Part shown: positions 45,890 to 54,415 of the stretch, in pieces
Layout of the letters: every line of letters begins with the position of its first letter
Position numbering within the stretch: the first letter of the stretch is position 1
Assembly (NCBI GenBank): GCA_963745975.1
Contig: CAVUZJ010000005.1
Coordinates: forward strand, 496,001 to 560,000
From: JAKAWQ01 sp963745975
GTDB taxonomy: Bacteria; Pseudomonadota; Alphaproteobacteria; Acetobacterales; Acetobacteraceae
DNA: 64,000 nt
Direction of reading: 5' to 3'
Translations under genes and position numbers: made by a program
The notes under the pieces: model-generated
The model's input: the letters and a program-made list of their open reading frames with translations, nothing else
Databases searched by the model: none
What the model was told of the DNA's origin: nothing

Positions 45890-46429
45890 ATGGCCAATGT
45901 CGAGGTGATCCTGCTGCAGCGGGTCGAAAAGCTCGGGCAGATGGGCGACGTGGTGAAGGTGAAGCCGGGCTATGCCCGGAACTTCCTGCTGCCGCAAAAG
46001 AAGGGGATGCGCGCCACCAAGGAGAACCACGCGCGGTTCGAGCAGCAGCGCGTCGAGCTCGAGGCGCAGAACCTGAAGCGCCGCGAGGAGGCGCAGCGGG
46101 TGGCGGAGCGGGTGGCCGGGCTTTCGGTGGTGGTGATCCGCCAGGCGGGCGAGGCGGGCAATCTCTATGGCTCGGTGAGCGCGCGCGACGTTGCCGAGGC
46201 GTGCACGGCGGCGGGGCTTTCCATCAGCCGCAGCCAAGTCGAGCTCGAGCACCCCATCAAGACGCTCGGGCTCTCCGTCGTGCGCGTGATCCTGCACCCC
46301 GAGGTGTCGATCGGCGTCACCGTCAATGTCGCCCGCTCGCCCGAGGAGGCGGAGCGGCAGACGCGCGGCGAGAATGCCCCGCCCGAGGCGGAGGCGGCGC
46401 TGCCGGGCGAGGAGCAGCCGGCGGCCTGA
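45890..46429 (+). CDS. rplI: 50S ribosomal protein L9
   Basis: A 179-residue L9. The N-terminal domain reads VEVILLQRVEKLGQMGDVVK then VKPGYARNFLLPQKKGMRAT, followed by the long central helix and the C-terminal RNA-binding domain. A Glu/Pro-rich tail ends the protein. It completes the rpsF-rpsR-rplI operon. Confidence 0.98.
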   Translation: MANVEVILLQRVEKLGQMGDVVKVKPGYARNFLLPQKKGMRATKENHARFEQQRVELEAQNLKRREEAQRVAERVAGLSVVVIRQAGEAGNLYGSVSARDVAEACTAAGLSISRSQVELEHPIKTLGLSVVRVILHPEVSIGVTVNVARSPEEAERQTRGENAPPEAEAALPGEEQPAA

Positions 46430-46451
46430 CGGCGCGGGACTGTCGGCGGCT

Positions 46452-46480
46452 TTGACGTTCGGGCCCGGGTCCGCCAGACT
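46452..46480 (+). promoter_or_regulatory. Weak candidate promoter for cfa
   Basis: TTGACG at 46452-46457, a 17-bp spacer and CAGACT at 46475-46480, 36 bp before the cfa start. The -35 is good, the -10 poor. It would separate cfa expression from the ribosomal operon. Confidence 0.3.
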
Positions 46481-46515
46481 GCTCCGCCGCAGTAACGACG
46501 AGGTTCGCGGCGAGA

Positions 46516-47772
46516 ATGGCCATGCAGCGCGTTCTGGATGCGCTTCTGAGGCGCCTGATCACCGTGGGCCGGCTGGAAGTGCACTGGCCGGACCACAGCG
46601 TTACCACTTACGTGGGAAGCCCCGGCGGGCGCGCCGCGGTTGCCCTCAAGGACGCCGCCACGGTGCGGCGGCTGGTGCTCAACCCCTCGCTCGCGCTCGG
46701 CGAGGCGTACATGGCGGGCACGGCGGTCCCGCTCGAATGCAGCCTCTATGAGCTGCTCGACCTCCTGGTCGCCAATGTCGCGGCCGCCGGCGGCGGGACG
46801 GGCGTCATGCGGCTCAGGGCGCGGCTCGGCCGGCTGATCCGCTTCCTCGCCCAGTACAATCCGGCACCGCGGGCGCGGCGCAATGCCGCCCATCATTACG
46901 ATCTCAACGGCAGGCTCTACAGCCTGTTCCTCGATCGCGACCGGCAATATTCCTGCGCCTACTTCCGGCGCGGGGACGAGACGATCGACGAGGCGCAGGT
47001 GGCGAAGAAGCGCCACATCGCGGCGAAGCTGCTGCTCGACCGGCCGGATCTCTCGGTGCTCGATATCGGCTGCGGCTGGGGTGGGCTGGCGCTCACGCTG
47101 GCGCGGGACTACGGCGCACGCGTGCTCGGCATCACGCTCTCCGCGGAGCAGCTTGCGGAGGCGCGGGCGCGCGCGGCCGCCGCTGGGCTTGCCGACCGCG
47201 TCCGGTTCGAGCTGCTCGACTACCGCGCGGTCAACCAGCAGTTCGACCGGATCGTTTCGGTCGGCATGTTCGAGCATGTCGGCATCGTCCATTACGGGAC
47301 TTTCTTCGCCGCGCTGAAGCGGTGCCTCGCTCCCGACGGCGTGGCGCTCCTGCACGCGATCGGGCGGAGCGACGGGCCGGGGGCGACCAACCGGTGGATC
47401 GGGAAATACATCTTCCCGGGCGGCTATTCGCCGGCCCTCTCTGAAGTTTTGCCCGCGGTCGAACGGACCGGCCTCTGGGTGACCGACATCGAGATTCTGC
47501 GGCTCCATTATGCCGAGACGCTGGCGCGCTGGCGCCGGCGTTTCCTCGCCAATCGCGATACGATCGCCTCGCTCACCGACGAGCGGTTCTGCCGGATGTG
47601 GGAGTTCTATCTCGTCGGCTCCGAGCTCGCCTTCCGCCGCGAGGGGCACATGGTGTTCCAGATGCAGCTGGGGCGCGAGCAGACCGCGGTGCCGCTGACG
47701 CGCGATTACATCGCCGAGGCCGAAGGGGCGGAGAGCCAGGATTTTCCGCAGGGCAAGTCGATGATTGCGTAG
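46516..47772 (+). CDS. cfa: Cyclopropane-fatty-acyl-phospholipid synthase
   Basis: A 418-residue methyltransferase that adds a methylene bridge to unsaturated acyl chains in membrane lipids. The AdoMet loop is LDIGCGWGGLALTLARDYGA near 190; HHYDLNGRLYSLFLD and the later VGMFEHVGIVHY follow, and the active-site cysteine lies in ERFCRMWEFYLVGSELAFRR near 360. The family shares all of these. It often helps acid and solvent tolerance. It converges on nadK across a hairpin cluster. Confidence 0.95.
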   Translation: MAMQRVLDALLRRLITVGRLEVHWPDHSVTTYVGSPGGRAAVALKDAATVRRLVLNPSLALGEAYMAGTAVPLECSLYELLDLLVANVAAAGGGTGVMRLRARLGRLIRFLAQYNPAPRARRNAAHHYDLNGRLYSLFLDRDRQYSCAYFRRGDETIDEAQVAKKRHIAAKLLLDRPDLSVLDIGCGWGGLALTLARDYGARVLGITLSAEQLAEARARAAAAGLADRVRFELLDYRAVNQQFDRIVSVGMFEHVGIVHYGTFFAALKRCLAPDGVALLHAIGRSDGPGATNRWIGKYIFPGGYSPALSEVLPAVERTGLWVTDIEILRLHYAETLARWRRRFLANRDTIASLTDERFCRMWEFYLVGSELAFRREGHMVFQMQLGREQTAVPLTRDYIAEAEGAESQDFPQGKSMIA

Positions 47773-47804
47773 GCTAGGCCAGAGGCTTTGCCCCTGGACC
47801 CCAG

Positions 47805-47877
47805 CAAGGGGCTCTGCCCCTTGCCCGGGTCCCAACGCGCTCGCGCGTTGGGACCCGTGCAGGGGCGGAGCCCCTGC
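47805..47877. repeat. Repeat family B hairpin cluster between cfa and nadK
   Basis: Three perfect stems: CAAGGGGC-TCT-GCCCCTTG (47805-47823), a 13-bp stem GGGTCCCAACGCG-CTCG-CGCGTTGGGACCC (47827-47856) and GCAGGGGC-GGA-GCCCCTGC (47859-47877). An imperfect CCAGAGGC/GCCCCTGG pair precedes them near 47779. They fill the gap between convergent genes and abut the nadK stop, so a terminator or 3'-end-stabilising role is likely. Confidence 0.85.
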
Positions 47878-48672
47878 TCAGCTGGTGAACTGCTCGGCGA
47901 TGATGCGTTCGGAGAGGGCCTGGTCGGGGTCGAACAGCACGGTGACCGAGAGCGAGCTGTCCTCGCGGACGACGACGCTTTGAACGTCGCGGACCTCGGT
48001 GAAGTCCGCGGCGGCCGAGACCGGGCGCTTCTCCGCCTCGAGCACCTCGAACGTCACTTCCGCGCTGCTCGGCAGAAGCGCGCCGCGCCAGCGCCGGGGA
48101 CGGAAGGCGCTGATCGGCGTCAGCGGAAGGAGGTTGGCCGAGAGCGGAACGATCGGCCCGTGCGCGGAAAGGTTGTAGGCGGTCGATCCGGCGGGGGTCG
48201 AGACCAGCACGCCGTCGCACATCAGCTCGGGGAGCCTTACCCTGCCGTCCACGGTGATGCTGATCTTGGCGGTCTGGCGGAGCTGGCGCAGCAGGCTCAC
48301 CTCGTTGAAGGCGAGCGCTTCGGATGGCTCGCCGGCGGTCGTCCGGGTGCGCATCCTGAGCGGGTAGAGAACGGTCTTCTGGGCCGCGGCGAGGCGCTCG
48401 GGCAGGTTCTCCTCGCCGTAGGCGTTCATCAGGAAGCCGACTGAGCCGCAATTCATGCCGTAGACCGGCAGGCCGTGGCTGAGCATGGCGTGGAGAGTTT
48501 CGAGCATGAACCCGTCGCCGCCGAGGGCGACGACGATCTCGGCCTCGTCGGCGGTGCAGTTGCCGTAGCGGGCGACGAGGCGGGCGCCGCTCTCCTCGGC
48601 GAGCGGCGTGGGGGCGGCGAAGATCGCGATCCGGCGTAGCGCCGGCGGCGGAGGCGCCGCGCGGCTTTCCAT
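47878..48672 (-). CDS. nadK: NAD kinase
   Basis: A 264-residue ATP-NAD kinase that makes NADP. The GGDG catalytic motif is in EIVVALGGDGFMLETLH near residue 52, NCGSVGFLMN follows, and NAD-binding segments such as FNEVSLLRQ, CDGVLVSTPAGSTAYNLSAH are present. The ATG at 48672 gives the normal start. It follows the nitrilase gene by 20 bp. Confidence 0.95.
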   Translation of the reverse strand: MESRAAPPPPALRRIAIFAAPTPLAEESGARLVARYGNCTADEAEIVVALGGDGFMLETLHAMLSHGLPVYGMNCGSVGFLMNAYGEENLPERLAAAQKTVLYPLRMRTRTTAGEPSEALAFNEVSLLRQLRQTAKISITVDGRVRLPELMCDGVLVSTPAGSTAYNLSAHGPIVPLSANLLPLTPISAFRPRRWRGALLPSSAEVTFEVLEAEKRPVSAAADFTEVRDVQSVVVREDSSLSVTVLFDPDQALSERIIAEQFTS

Positions 48673-48692
48673 GCGTGGCGCGGCGAAGCCGT

Positions 48693-49529
48693 TCAGATCA
48701 GCCTGCGGTGGGCGAGCACCGGCATGTCCCGGCGCACCCGCTCGGCGAGCTTGGTTTCGATGCGCGCGGTGGCCCAACCGATGCCGTCCGAGGCCTTGGC
48801 GACGACGAGGCCCCAGGGGTCGCAGAGAAGCGAGTGGCCGTAGCTCCAGCGCGGCTCGCCGTTCGCGTCGCGGTGCATGCCCTGGCAGGCGGGCGCGGCG
48901 AACCAGCATTGCGTCTCAATTGCGCGGGCGCGGATCAGCACCTCCCAATGGTCTTTGCCGGTCTCGCGGGTGAAGGCCGCGGGGAGGAAGATGAGCTCGG
49001 CGCCGGCGCGACGCAGCGCCAGGAAGAGCTCGGGGAAACGGAGGTCGTAGCAGATCGCGAGCCCCACCTTCACGCCGTTCGCCTCGCAGGTGACGACCTG
49101 GTCGCCGGCGCCGAAGGTCGCACTCTCGCGATAGCCGGTCCCGTCGGGCGTCACGATGTCGAAGAGGTGGATCTTGCGGTAGCGGGCGATCTCGATTCCG
49201 TCGGGGCTGAAGACGACGGTGGTGTTGAAGAGGCGGTCGCCGTCCTTCTCGCCGATCGAGCCGCCGTGGACATGGATGCGCTTCTCGCGCGCGACCGAGC
49301 GGAGGAACTCGTAGGCCGCGCCCCCCGGCTGGTTCGAGCCCGGCGGTGGGAGGGGCTCGGCCTGGTCGAACTTGGCCGCGCGGTCGCCGCCGAGGCAGGT
49401 CCAGATCTCGGGCAGGCCGAGCATGTCGGGCCGGTCGGAGGAGACCGCGCCGTCGATCAAACGGGACGCCTGTGCAATGTTCTGGGCCTTGTCGTGGCCT
49501 GGGTTCATCTGCACCACGCTCACGCGCAT
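48693..49529 (-). CDS. Nitrilase-superfamily amidase (Nit1/NitA-like)
   Basis: A 278-residue carbon-nitrogen hydrolase. The triad is Glu in LGLPEIWTCLGG near 41, Lys in YRKIHLFDI near 120, and Cys in LAICYDLRFPELF near 158. Segment order and MHRDANGEPRWSYGHSLLCD match the Nit1 group, now known to include deaminated-glutathione amidases, a metabolite-repair role that suits this housekeeping setting. It overlaps the upstream gene by 10 bp. Confidence 0.9.
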   Translation of the reverse strand: MRVSVVQMNPGHDKAQNIAQASRLIDGAVSSDRPDMLGLPEIWTCLGGDRAAKFDQAEPLPPPGSNQPGGAAYEFLRSVAREKRIHVHGGSIGEKDGDRLFNTTVVFSPDGIEIARYRKIHLFDIVTPDGTGYRESATFGAGDQVVTCEANGVKVGLAICYDLRFPELFLALRRAGAELIFLPAAFTRETGKDHWEVLIRARAIETQCWFAAPACQGMHRDANGEPRWSYGHSLLCDPWGLVVAKASDGIGWATARIETKLAERVRRDMPVLAHRRLI

Positions 49530-50209
49530 CGCCTCGCCTCCGCTGGTTCGGGGGCCTGATCAATACGCCGCTCGGGGGCGGGCGCAAGGTGCGGCCCGGG
49601 TGCGCTGCGCGGGGCGGCGGCGAAGCGGGCGAGGAGCGCGCGGCGGGAGATCCACAGCTCCTGGCGGGAGCGGAAGAAGCCGTGGCTGTGGAGCGCGCCG
49701 GGGTTGAAGGCGCGGAGCATGCCCCAGAGCAGGAAGTCCTGCATCAGGTCGTGGATGCGGTGCGCGATCGTCCGGTCCGGGGCGAAAATGTCGAGGCCGA
49801 ACTCCTCGATGAGGCGGCGCTGGTGGGTGGCGTCGAAGGCGCCGGCGAACGCCCATCGGGCGAAGACGGCGCGCAGGGTCCGCCAGGCCGGGTCGGCCGC
49901 GAGCGCGTCCGCGAGGAGGACGAAGGAGCGGCGGAGGCGGCGGGAGGTTTCGACCGCCCAGCCGAGGTCCGGCCCGTCGTGGGCGAAGGCCGGCATGTGC
50001 TCGCTCCAGAAATGGAGCTCGCCGACCGGCTCGCCGGCGGCGATCGGCGTGCCGTCGGAGAGAAGAAGGCCGCGCCAAGCCCGTTCGCGCGAGAGGCGAA
50101 GGATGCAGAGCGGGTCGTCGGTGAATTCGCGGATGCCGTAATAGCGGCGGAGTGCGGCGTCGATTTGGCGGAAGACGCTCGCTAAGGGATCGAAGGGGCG
50201 GCGGGGCAT
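49520..50209 (-). CDS. Uncharacterised protein, possibly YkoP-like
   Basis: A 229-residue protein I cannot assign firmly. The stretch FRQIDAALRRYYGIREFTDD, then DPLCILRLSRERAWRGLLLS and GEPVGELHFWSEHMP, resembles YkoP-type domains found near lipid or polysaccharide genes. The rest is helical with a histidine-rich LHSHGFFRS segment and a proline-rich tail. The ATG at 50209 is used; a longer start at 50293 is possible. Its 3' end overlaps the nitrilase gene. Confidence 0.6.
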   Translation of the reverse strand: MPRRPFDPLASVFRQIDAALRRYYGIREFTDDPLCILRLSRERAWRGLLLSDGTPIAAGEPVGELHFWSEHMPAFAHDGPDLGWAVETSRRLRRSFVLLADALAADPAWRTLRAVFARWAFAGAFDATHQRRLIEEFGLDIFAPDRTIAHRIHDLMQDFLLWGMLRAFNPGALHSHGFFRSRQELWISRRALLARFAAAPRSAPGPHLAPAPERRIDQAPEPAEARRCA

Positions 50210-50390
50210 GCGGGCGAGCCGCAGGGGGGGCGCCGGCCCCGTCAGCGACCGCTCGCCGGCCGCCTCGGCCGAATGCCCGTCCTTCGGTGGCACCTCTCGC
50301 TTCCGTCCACTGCGGGGTCAGCCCTGCCGATCCGGGGCAAACGGTAGTCGAGAGCGGCCGCGCTTGTCACGCGGCGAGGCGGGCGAAGAG

Positions 50391-50804
50391 CTAGCCGGGC
50401 CAGTCCAGCCGTGGCTCGGTACGCGCGGGGCGGGGGATCGGGTCCGGGGCGCGGTGGCGGCTGGCGGCGGGGACGGGGCGCGGCTCGACTTCCATCGCGG
50501 GGGCGGGAGGGATGGGCGGTCTTTCCGAGAGCTCGGGCAGGCGGGGGGCGTTGCCGCCGAGCGGCGGGAGGTCCTCGCCGTAGCCGCTGGGGCCGGCGAT
50601 CGGCTCGGGCAGGCGGAGCGAGAGCGCGCGAATCTCGGCCTGGATCTCGTCGAGCCGTGCCTCCACCCCGTCGAGCCTTCCCTTCACGCCGAAGACGCTG
50701 AAGGGCATGAGCACGAAGGCGAGCAGATAGAGGACGCCCGGCACGAGGACCACGAAAGGCAGCCACCAGGGAACCCAGTCGGGCAGCGAGAACGGCAATG
50801 TCAT
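50391..50804 (-). CDS. Hypothetical single-pass membrane protein
   Basis: A 137-residue protein. Residues about 8-35 form one or two hydrophobic segments (WWLPFVVLVPGVLYLLAFVL), followed by a short coiled coil (RLDGVEARLDEIQAEIRALS) and a proline/arginine-rich, probably disordered tail. No family is recognised. It stands between the YkoP-like gene and the divergent phnW-like gene. Confidence 0.7.
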   Translation of the reverse strand: MTLPFSLPDWVPWWLPFVVLVPGVLYLLAFVLMPFSVFGVKGRLDGVEARLDEIQAEIRALSLRLPEPIAGPSGYGEDLPPLGGNAPRLPELSERPPIPPAPAMEVEPRPVPAASRHRAPDPIPRPARTEPRLDWPG

Positions 50805-50944
50805 CGGCGGGCTTATAGCAGCGCCGCGCGGCCGGGGCGAACCTTGGGGGGAACCAGCGGCCAGGGCGGCTGGATTTCCCGAAACGTCCGTGCCAATCCT
50901 GGGCGGAGAAGACCGGCTTCCTCCAACACGCGCCGCGCATCGAC

Positions 50945-52072
50945 ATGAAGCTCATGATGAAACTCATGATTCCGGGCCCCGTGACCACTCGCGCCGAGGT
51001 CCGCGCGGCGCTCGCGCACGATTTCGCGCCGTGGGACCGCGACTTCTACCCGCTCTACGCCGGAGTGCGCGAACTTCTGCTGCCGCTCGCCGGCGTGAGC
51101 GGGGAGACGCATGCGAGCCTGCCGCTGCAGGGCTCGGGGCACTTTGCGATCGAGGCCGCGATCCGCACCTTCGTGCCGCGCGGGGGGAAGCTCCTCGTGC
51201 CGATGACCGGCAGCTATGCGAGCCGGCTCACCCGGCTCGCGCGCGAGTGCGGGCGGGCGGTGGTGAGCCTCCCGGTCGGCGAGGGCGAGCGGGCCGACCC
51301 GCGTGCGGTTGCGGCGGCGCTCACGGCCGATCCCGCGATCGGCCATCTCGCCTTCGTCTACAGCGAGACGAGCAGCGGCGTGGTGCATGACGCGGCGGCG
51401 CTCGCCGCGGCGGCGGGCGCGGCGGGGCGGCGGGTGATCATCGACGCCGTCTCTGCGTTCGGCGCGCTGCCGCTCGACCTGTCGGCGATGCCGGAGGTGG
51501 ACGCCGCGCTGTTCACCGCCAACAAGTGCCTGGAAAGCGTGCCGGGGCTCGCGTTCGCGATCGCGCCCAAGGAGCGGCTCGCCGGGCGGGCGGGGCGGGC
51601 GGAGAGCTGGTGCCTCGACCTCGCGGATGTTCATGCCCATGCCGAGCGCGCAGGCGCGGGGAGCTTCCGCTTCACCCCGCCGGCGCAGGTGCTCAACGCG
51701 CTCTCGGTGGCGCTGGCGCTGCTCGAGGCGGAGGGCGGTCCGCCGGCGCGGCTGGCGCGCTACCGGGCCAATCTGCGCGCGTTCTACGACGGCGTGCTCG
51801 CGATCGGGCTCACGCCCTGCCTGCCGCGCGCGATGCAGGGGCCGATCGTGATGAACGTGCTGGCGCCGGACGATCCGCGGTGGGATCTGCAGGCGTTCGT
51901 CGATCTCTTGAAGATGCGGGGGTTCCTCATCAGCAATTTCTACGACACCCCCCTGCCGAGCTTCCGCGTCGGCCTGATCGGCGCGCTCGGGCCCGAAGAC
52001 TACCGTGCCGCCGTGGCGGCGATGGACGAGGCCCTCGCGGGGCTTGGCATCCAGAAGCGCAAGGCGGCGTGA
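50945..52072 (+). CDS. 2-aminoethylphosphonate-pyruvate-type aminotransferase (PhnW-like)
   Basis: A 375-residue class V PLP aminotransferase. IPGPVTTRAEVRAALAHDFA, SLPLQGSGHFAIEAAIRTFV and the PLP lysine in FTANKCLESVPGLAFAI near 196 match PhnW, which turns 2-aminoethylphosphonate into phosphonoacetaldehyde. No phosphonatase (phnX) or phosphonate transporter is nearby, so an alanine- or serine-glyoxylate role is possible. The neighbour fhs begins 2 bp after its stop, linking it to one-carbon metabolism. Confidence 0.82.
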   Translation: MKLMMKLMIPGPVTTRAEVRAALAHDFAPWDRDFYPLYAGVRELLLPLAGVSGETHASLPLQGSGHFAIEAAIRTFVPRGGKLLVPMTGSYASRLTRLARECGRAVVSLPVGEGERADPRAVAAALTADPAIGHLAFVYSETSSGVVHDAAALAAAAGAAGRRVIIDAVSAFGALPLDLSAMPEVDAALFTANKCLESVPGLAFAIAPKERLAGRAGRAESWCLDLADVHAHAERAGAGSFRFTPPAQVLNALSVALALLEAEGGPPARLARYRANLRAFYDGVLAIGLTPCLPRAMQGPIVMNVLAPDDPRWDLQAFVDLLKMRGFLISNFYDTPLPSFRVGLIGALGPEDYRAAVAAMDEALAGLGIQKRKAA

Positions 52073-52074
52073 GG

Positions 52075-53738
52075 ATGCCGGACGATCTCGAGATCGCCCG
52101 CCGCGTCCGGCTCCGGCCGATCGCCGAGATCGCGGAGAAGGCCGGCATTCCCCAAGAAGCGCTCGAGCCCTACGGGCGGTTCAAGGCGAAGATCGGGTTC
52201 GATTTCATCGCGAGCCTCGAGGGGCGGGCGGACGGCGCGCTGGTGCTGGTGACGGGGATCAACCCGACGGCGGCCGGCGAGGGCAAGACGACGACCGCGA
52301 TCGGGCTCGCCGATGCGCTGAACGCGGCGGGCGAGCGGACGATGCTGTGCCTGCGCGAGCCAAGCCTCGGGCCCTGCTTCGGCGTCAAGGGCGGGGCGAC
52401 CGGCGGAGGGCAGGCGCAGGTCGCGCCGATGGAGGAGATCAACCTCCATTTCACCGGGGATTTCCACGCCATCACCGCCGCCAACAACCTGCTCGCGGCG
52501 ATGCTCGACAACCACCTCCATTTCGGCAACGCGCTCGGGATCGACGCGCGGCGGATCTTCTGGCGCCGCGCGCTCGATGTGAACGACCGCAGCCTGCGCA
52601 CGACAGTGATTGGCCTCGCGGGCAACGGCCCGGCGCGGGAGGACGGGTTCGACATTACCGCGGCCTCCGAGGTGATGGCGCTCTTCTGCCTTGCACGCGA
52701 CCTGCCCGACCTCGAGGCGAGGCTTGCGCGCATCGTCGTCGCGGAGCGGAAAGACGGAGGCGCGATCACGGCGCGGATCTCGGCGCCGACGGGGCGATGG
52801 CGGCGCTCTTGCGCGATGCGCTGATGCCGAACCTAGTGCAGACGCTGGAGGGCTCGCCGGCGCTCGTCCATGGCGGGCCATTCGCCAATATCGCGCATGG
52901 CTGCAACTCGGTGATGGCGACCAGGCTCGGGCTCAAGCTCGCGCCGATCGTCGTCACCGAGGCGGGGTTCGGCGCCGATCTCGGCGCGGAGAAGTTTTTC
53001 GACATCAAGTGCCGGCTGGCGGGCCTCACGCCCGGGGCGGCGGTCGTCGTCGCCACCGTGCGCGCGCTCAAGCTGCATGGCGGGGTGACGAAGCGGGCGC
53101 TCGACGCGGAGGATGTCGCGGCTGTCGAGCGCGGGGTGGCGAATCTCGCGTGGCATGTGGAGAACGTGAAGAAGTTCGGCGTGCCGGTGCTGGTCGCGCT
53201 CAACGAATTCACCTCGGATACGCCGGAAGAGATCGCTTCGGTGAAGCGGGCGATGGCGGCGCGCGAGGTCGAGACGGTGCTCTGCACGCACTGGGCCGAT
53301 GGCGCGGCGGGGGCGGCGGGTCTTGCGCGCGCGGTGCTCGCCCGGCTTGGCGAGGGCGGGGTAAGGTTCGCGCCGCTCTATCCGGACGATATGACGCTTG
53401 CGGAGAAGATCCGCACCGTGGCGCGCGAGATCTACCGCGCGCGCGAGGTCGCGATTCCGCCCGCGGTGGCGCGGCGGCTTGCGGCGTTCGAGGCGGCGGG
53501 GTTCGGGAAATTCCCGGTCTGCATCGCCAAGACCCAGTACAGCTTCAGCGCCGATCCCGCTTCTCTCGGCGCACCCGCCGGGCACGTGCTGCCGATCCGC
53601 GCCGCACGGCTTTCGGCGGGTGCTGGATTCGTGGTGGCGCTCGCGGGCGAGATCCTGACGATGCCCGGGCTGCCGCGCGCGCCGGCCGCCGAGCAGATCG
53701 GCCTCGGGCCGGACGGGATGATCACCGGACTCTTCTAG
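52075..53738 (+). pseudogene. fhs: Formate-tetrahydrofolate ligase, frameshifted
   Basis: The 5' part (to about 52772) encodes the N-terminal half including the P-loop GINPTAAGEGKTTTAIGLAD; the remainder continues in another frame with DGAMAALLRDALMPNLVQTL and GGPFANIAHGCNSVMATRL, to the normal MITGLF end. A missing base near 52772-52776 (GGCGCGG where GGCGGCGG is expected) separates the two frames. Restoring one base gives 554 residues, the family length, with no other lesion visible. So this is either a very recent mutation or a sequencing error. The intact enzyme would make 10-formyl-THF from formate. Read as written, it stops at 52824 after 249 residues. Confidence 0.88.
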
Positions 53739-54297
53739 TTTTTCCCGCCGGCCGCCGCTCGGGTTCCGAGAAATCGCCGCCGGCGCCGCGCGCGAGGCCG
53801 CAGCCGCTCTCGCGCTGAAAAACCAGAAGATCGAAGGACGGCGCCTCGCCGGCGAGCTTCGTCAGCATTGCATGCGCCTGGCCGCGATGATGGGTCTGGT
53901 GATTGAAGAAATGCACCAGGAGGGGAGCCAGATATTGCTCGATCTCGGTCGGAGCCCGCGTGGTGCGGTAGCGGATCGTCCCGGCGAGCGCCTGTTCGGT
54001 GAGCGCGCCGACATAGGCGATGATCCGCACATCCTCTGCCGTTCTCGCTTCGCGCAAGGTGGAAAAATTCTCGTAAAGGACGGAATCGAGCGCCGTCGGC
54101 TCCTGCCCCTCGCCGGTGAAGCGGTGCATCCAGATGCGGTCGCCGACGAGGAGGTGGTTCAGGGTGCCGTGGAGCGAGCCGAAGAAGGCGCCGTGATCGG
54201 CACGGTAGTCGTGGTCGGAGAGTTTCGCGACCGCGCCATAGAGGCGCCGGTTCACCCATTCGTTGTAGGAGGCCAGCATTTTGAACGGCGGGCGCAT
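53722..54297 (-). CDS. DinB family protein
   Basis: A 191-residue DinB/YfiT four-helix-bundle protein. Three histidine positions for a metal site are visible: LHGTLNHLLVGDRIWMHRF near 35-50 and LVHFFNHQTHHRGQAHAMLT near 130. Members include thiol transferases and unknown stress proteins. The ATG at 54297 (GGAG upstream) is chosen; an earlier ATG at 54339 is possible. Its 3' end overlaps the fhs 3' end by 17 bp. Confidence 0.87.
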   Translation of the reverse strand: MRPPFKMLASYNEWVNRRLYGAVAKLSDHDYRADHGAFFGSLHGTLNHLLVGDRIWMHRFTGEGQEPTALDSVLYENFSTLREARTAEDVRIIAYVGALTEQALAGTIRYRTTRAPTEIEQYLAPLLVHFFNHQTHHRGQAHAMLTKLAGEAPSFDLLVFQRESGCGLARGAGGDFSEPERRPAGKTRRVR

Positions 54298-54415
54298 CGG
54301 AGGCTTCTCCGCGCCTGACGTGACTACCACGGCCGTCACTCTCCTCGGCTGGACGGGCGGCGCCGCGCCCGTGCGCAGGCCTCATAGCCGTTGATCCTCC
54401 GGTGCCGGAAGCCGA

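Noticed and set aside
52760..52830. Programmed ribosomal frameshift in fhs
   Set aside because: No slippery heptamer or downstream pseudoknot is evident, and Fhs is not known to use recoding; mutation or sequencing error is simpler.
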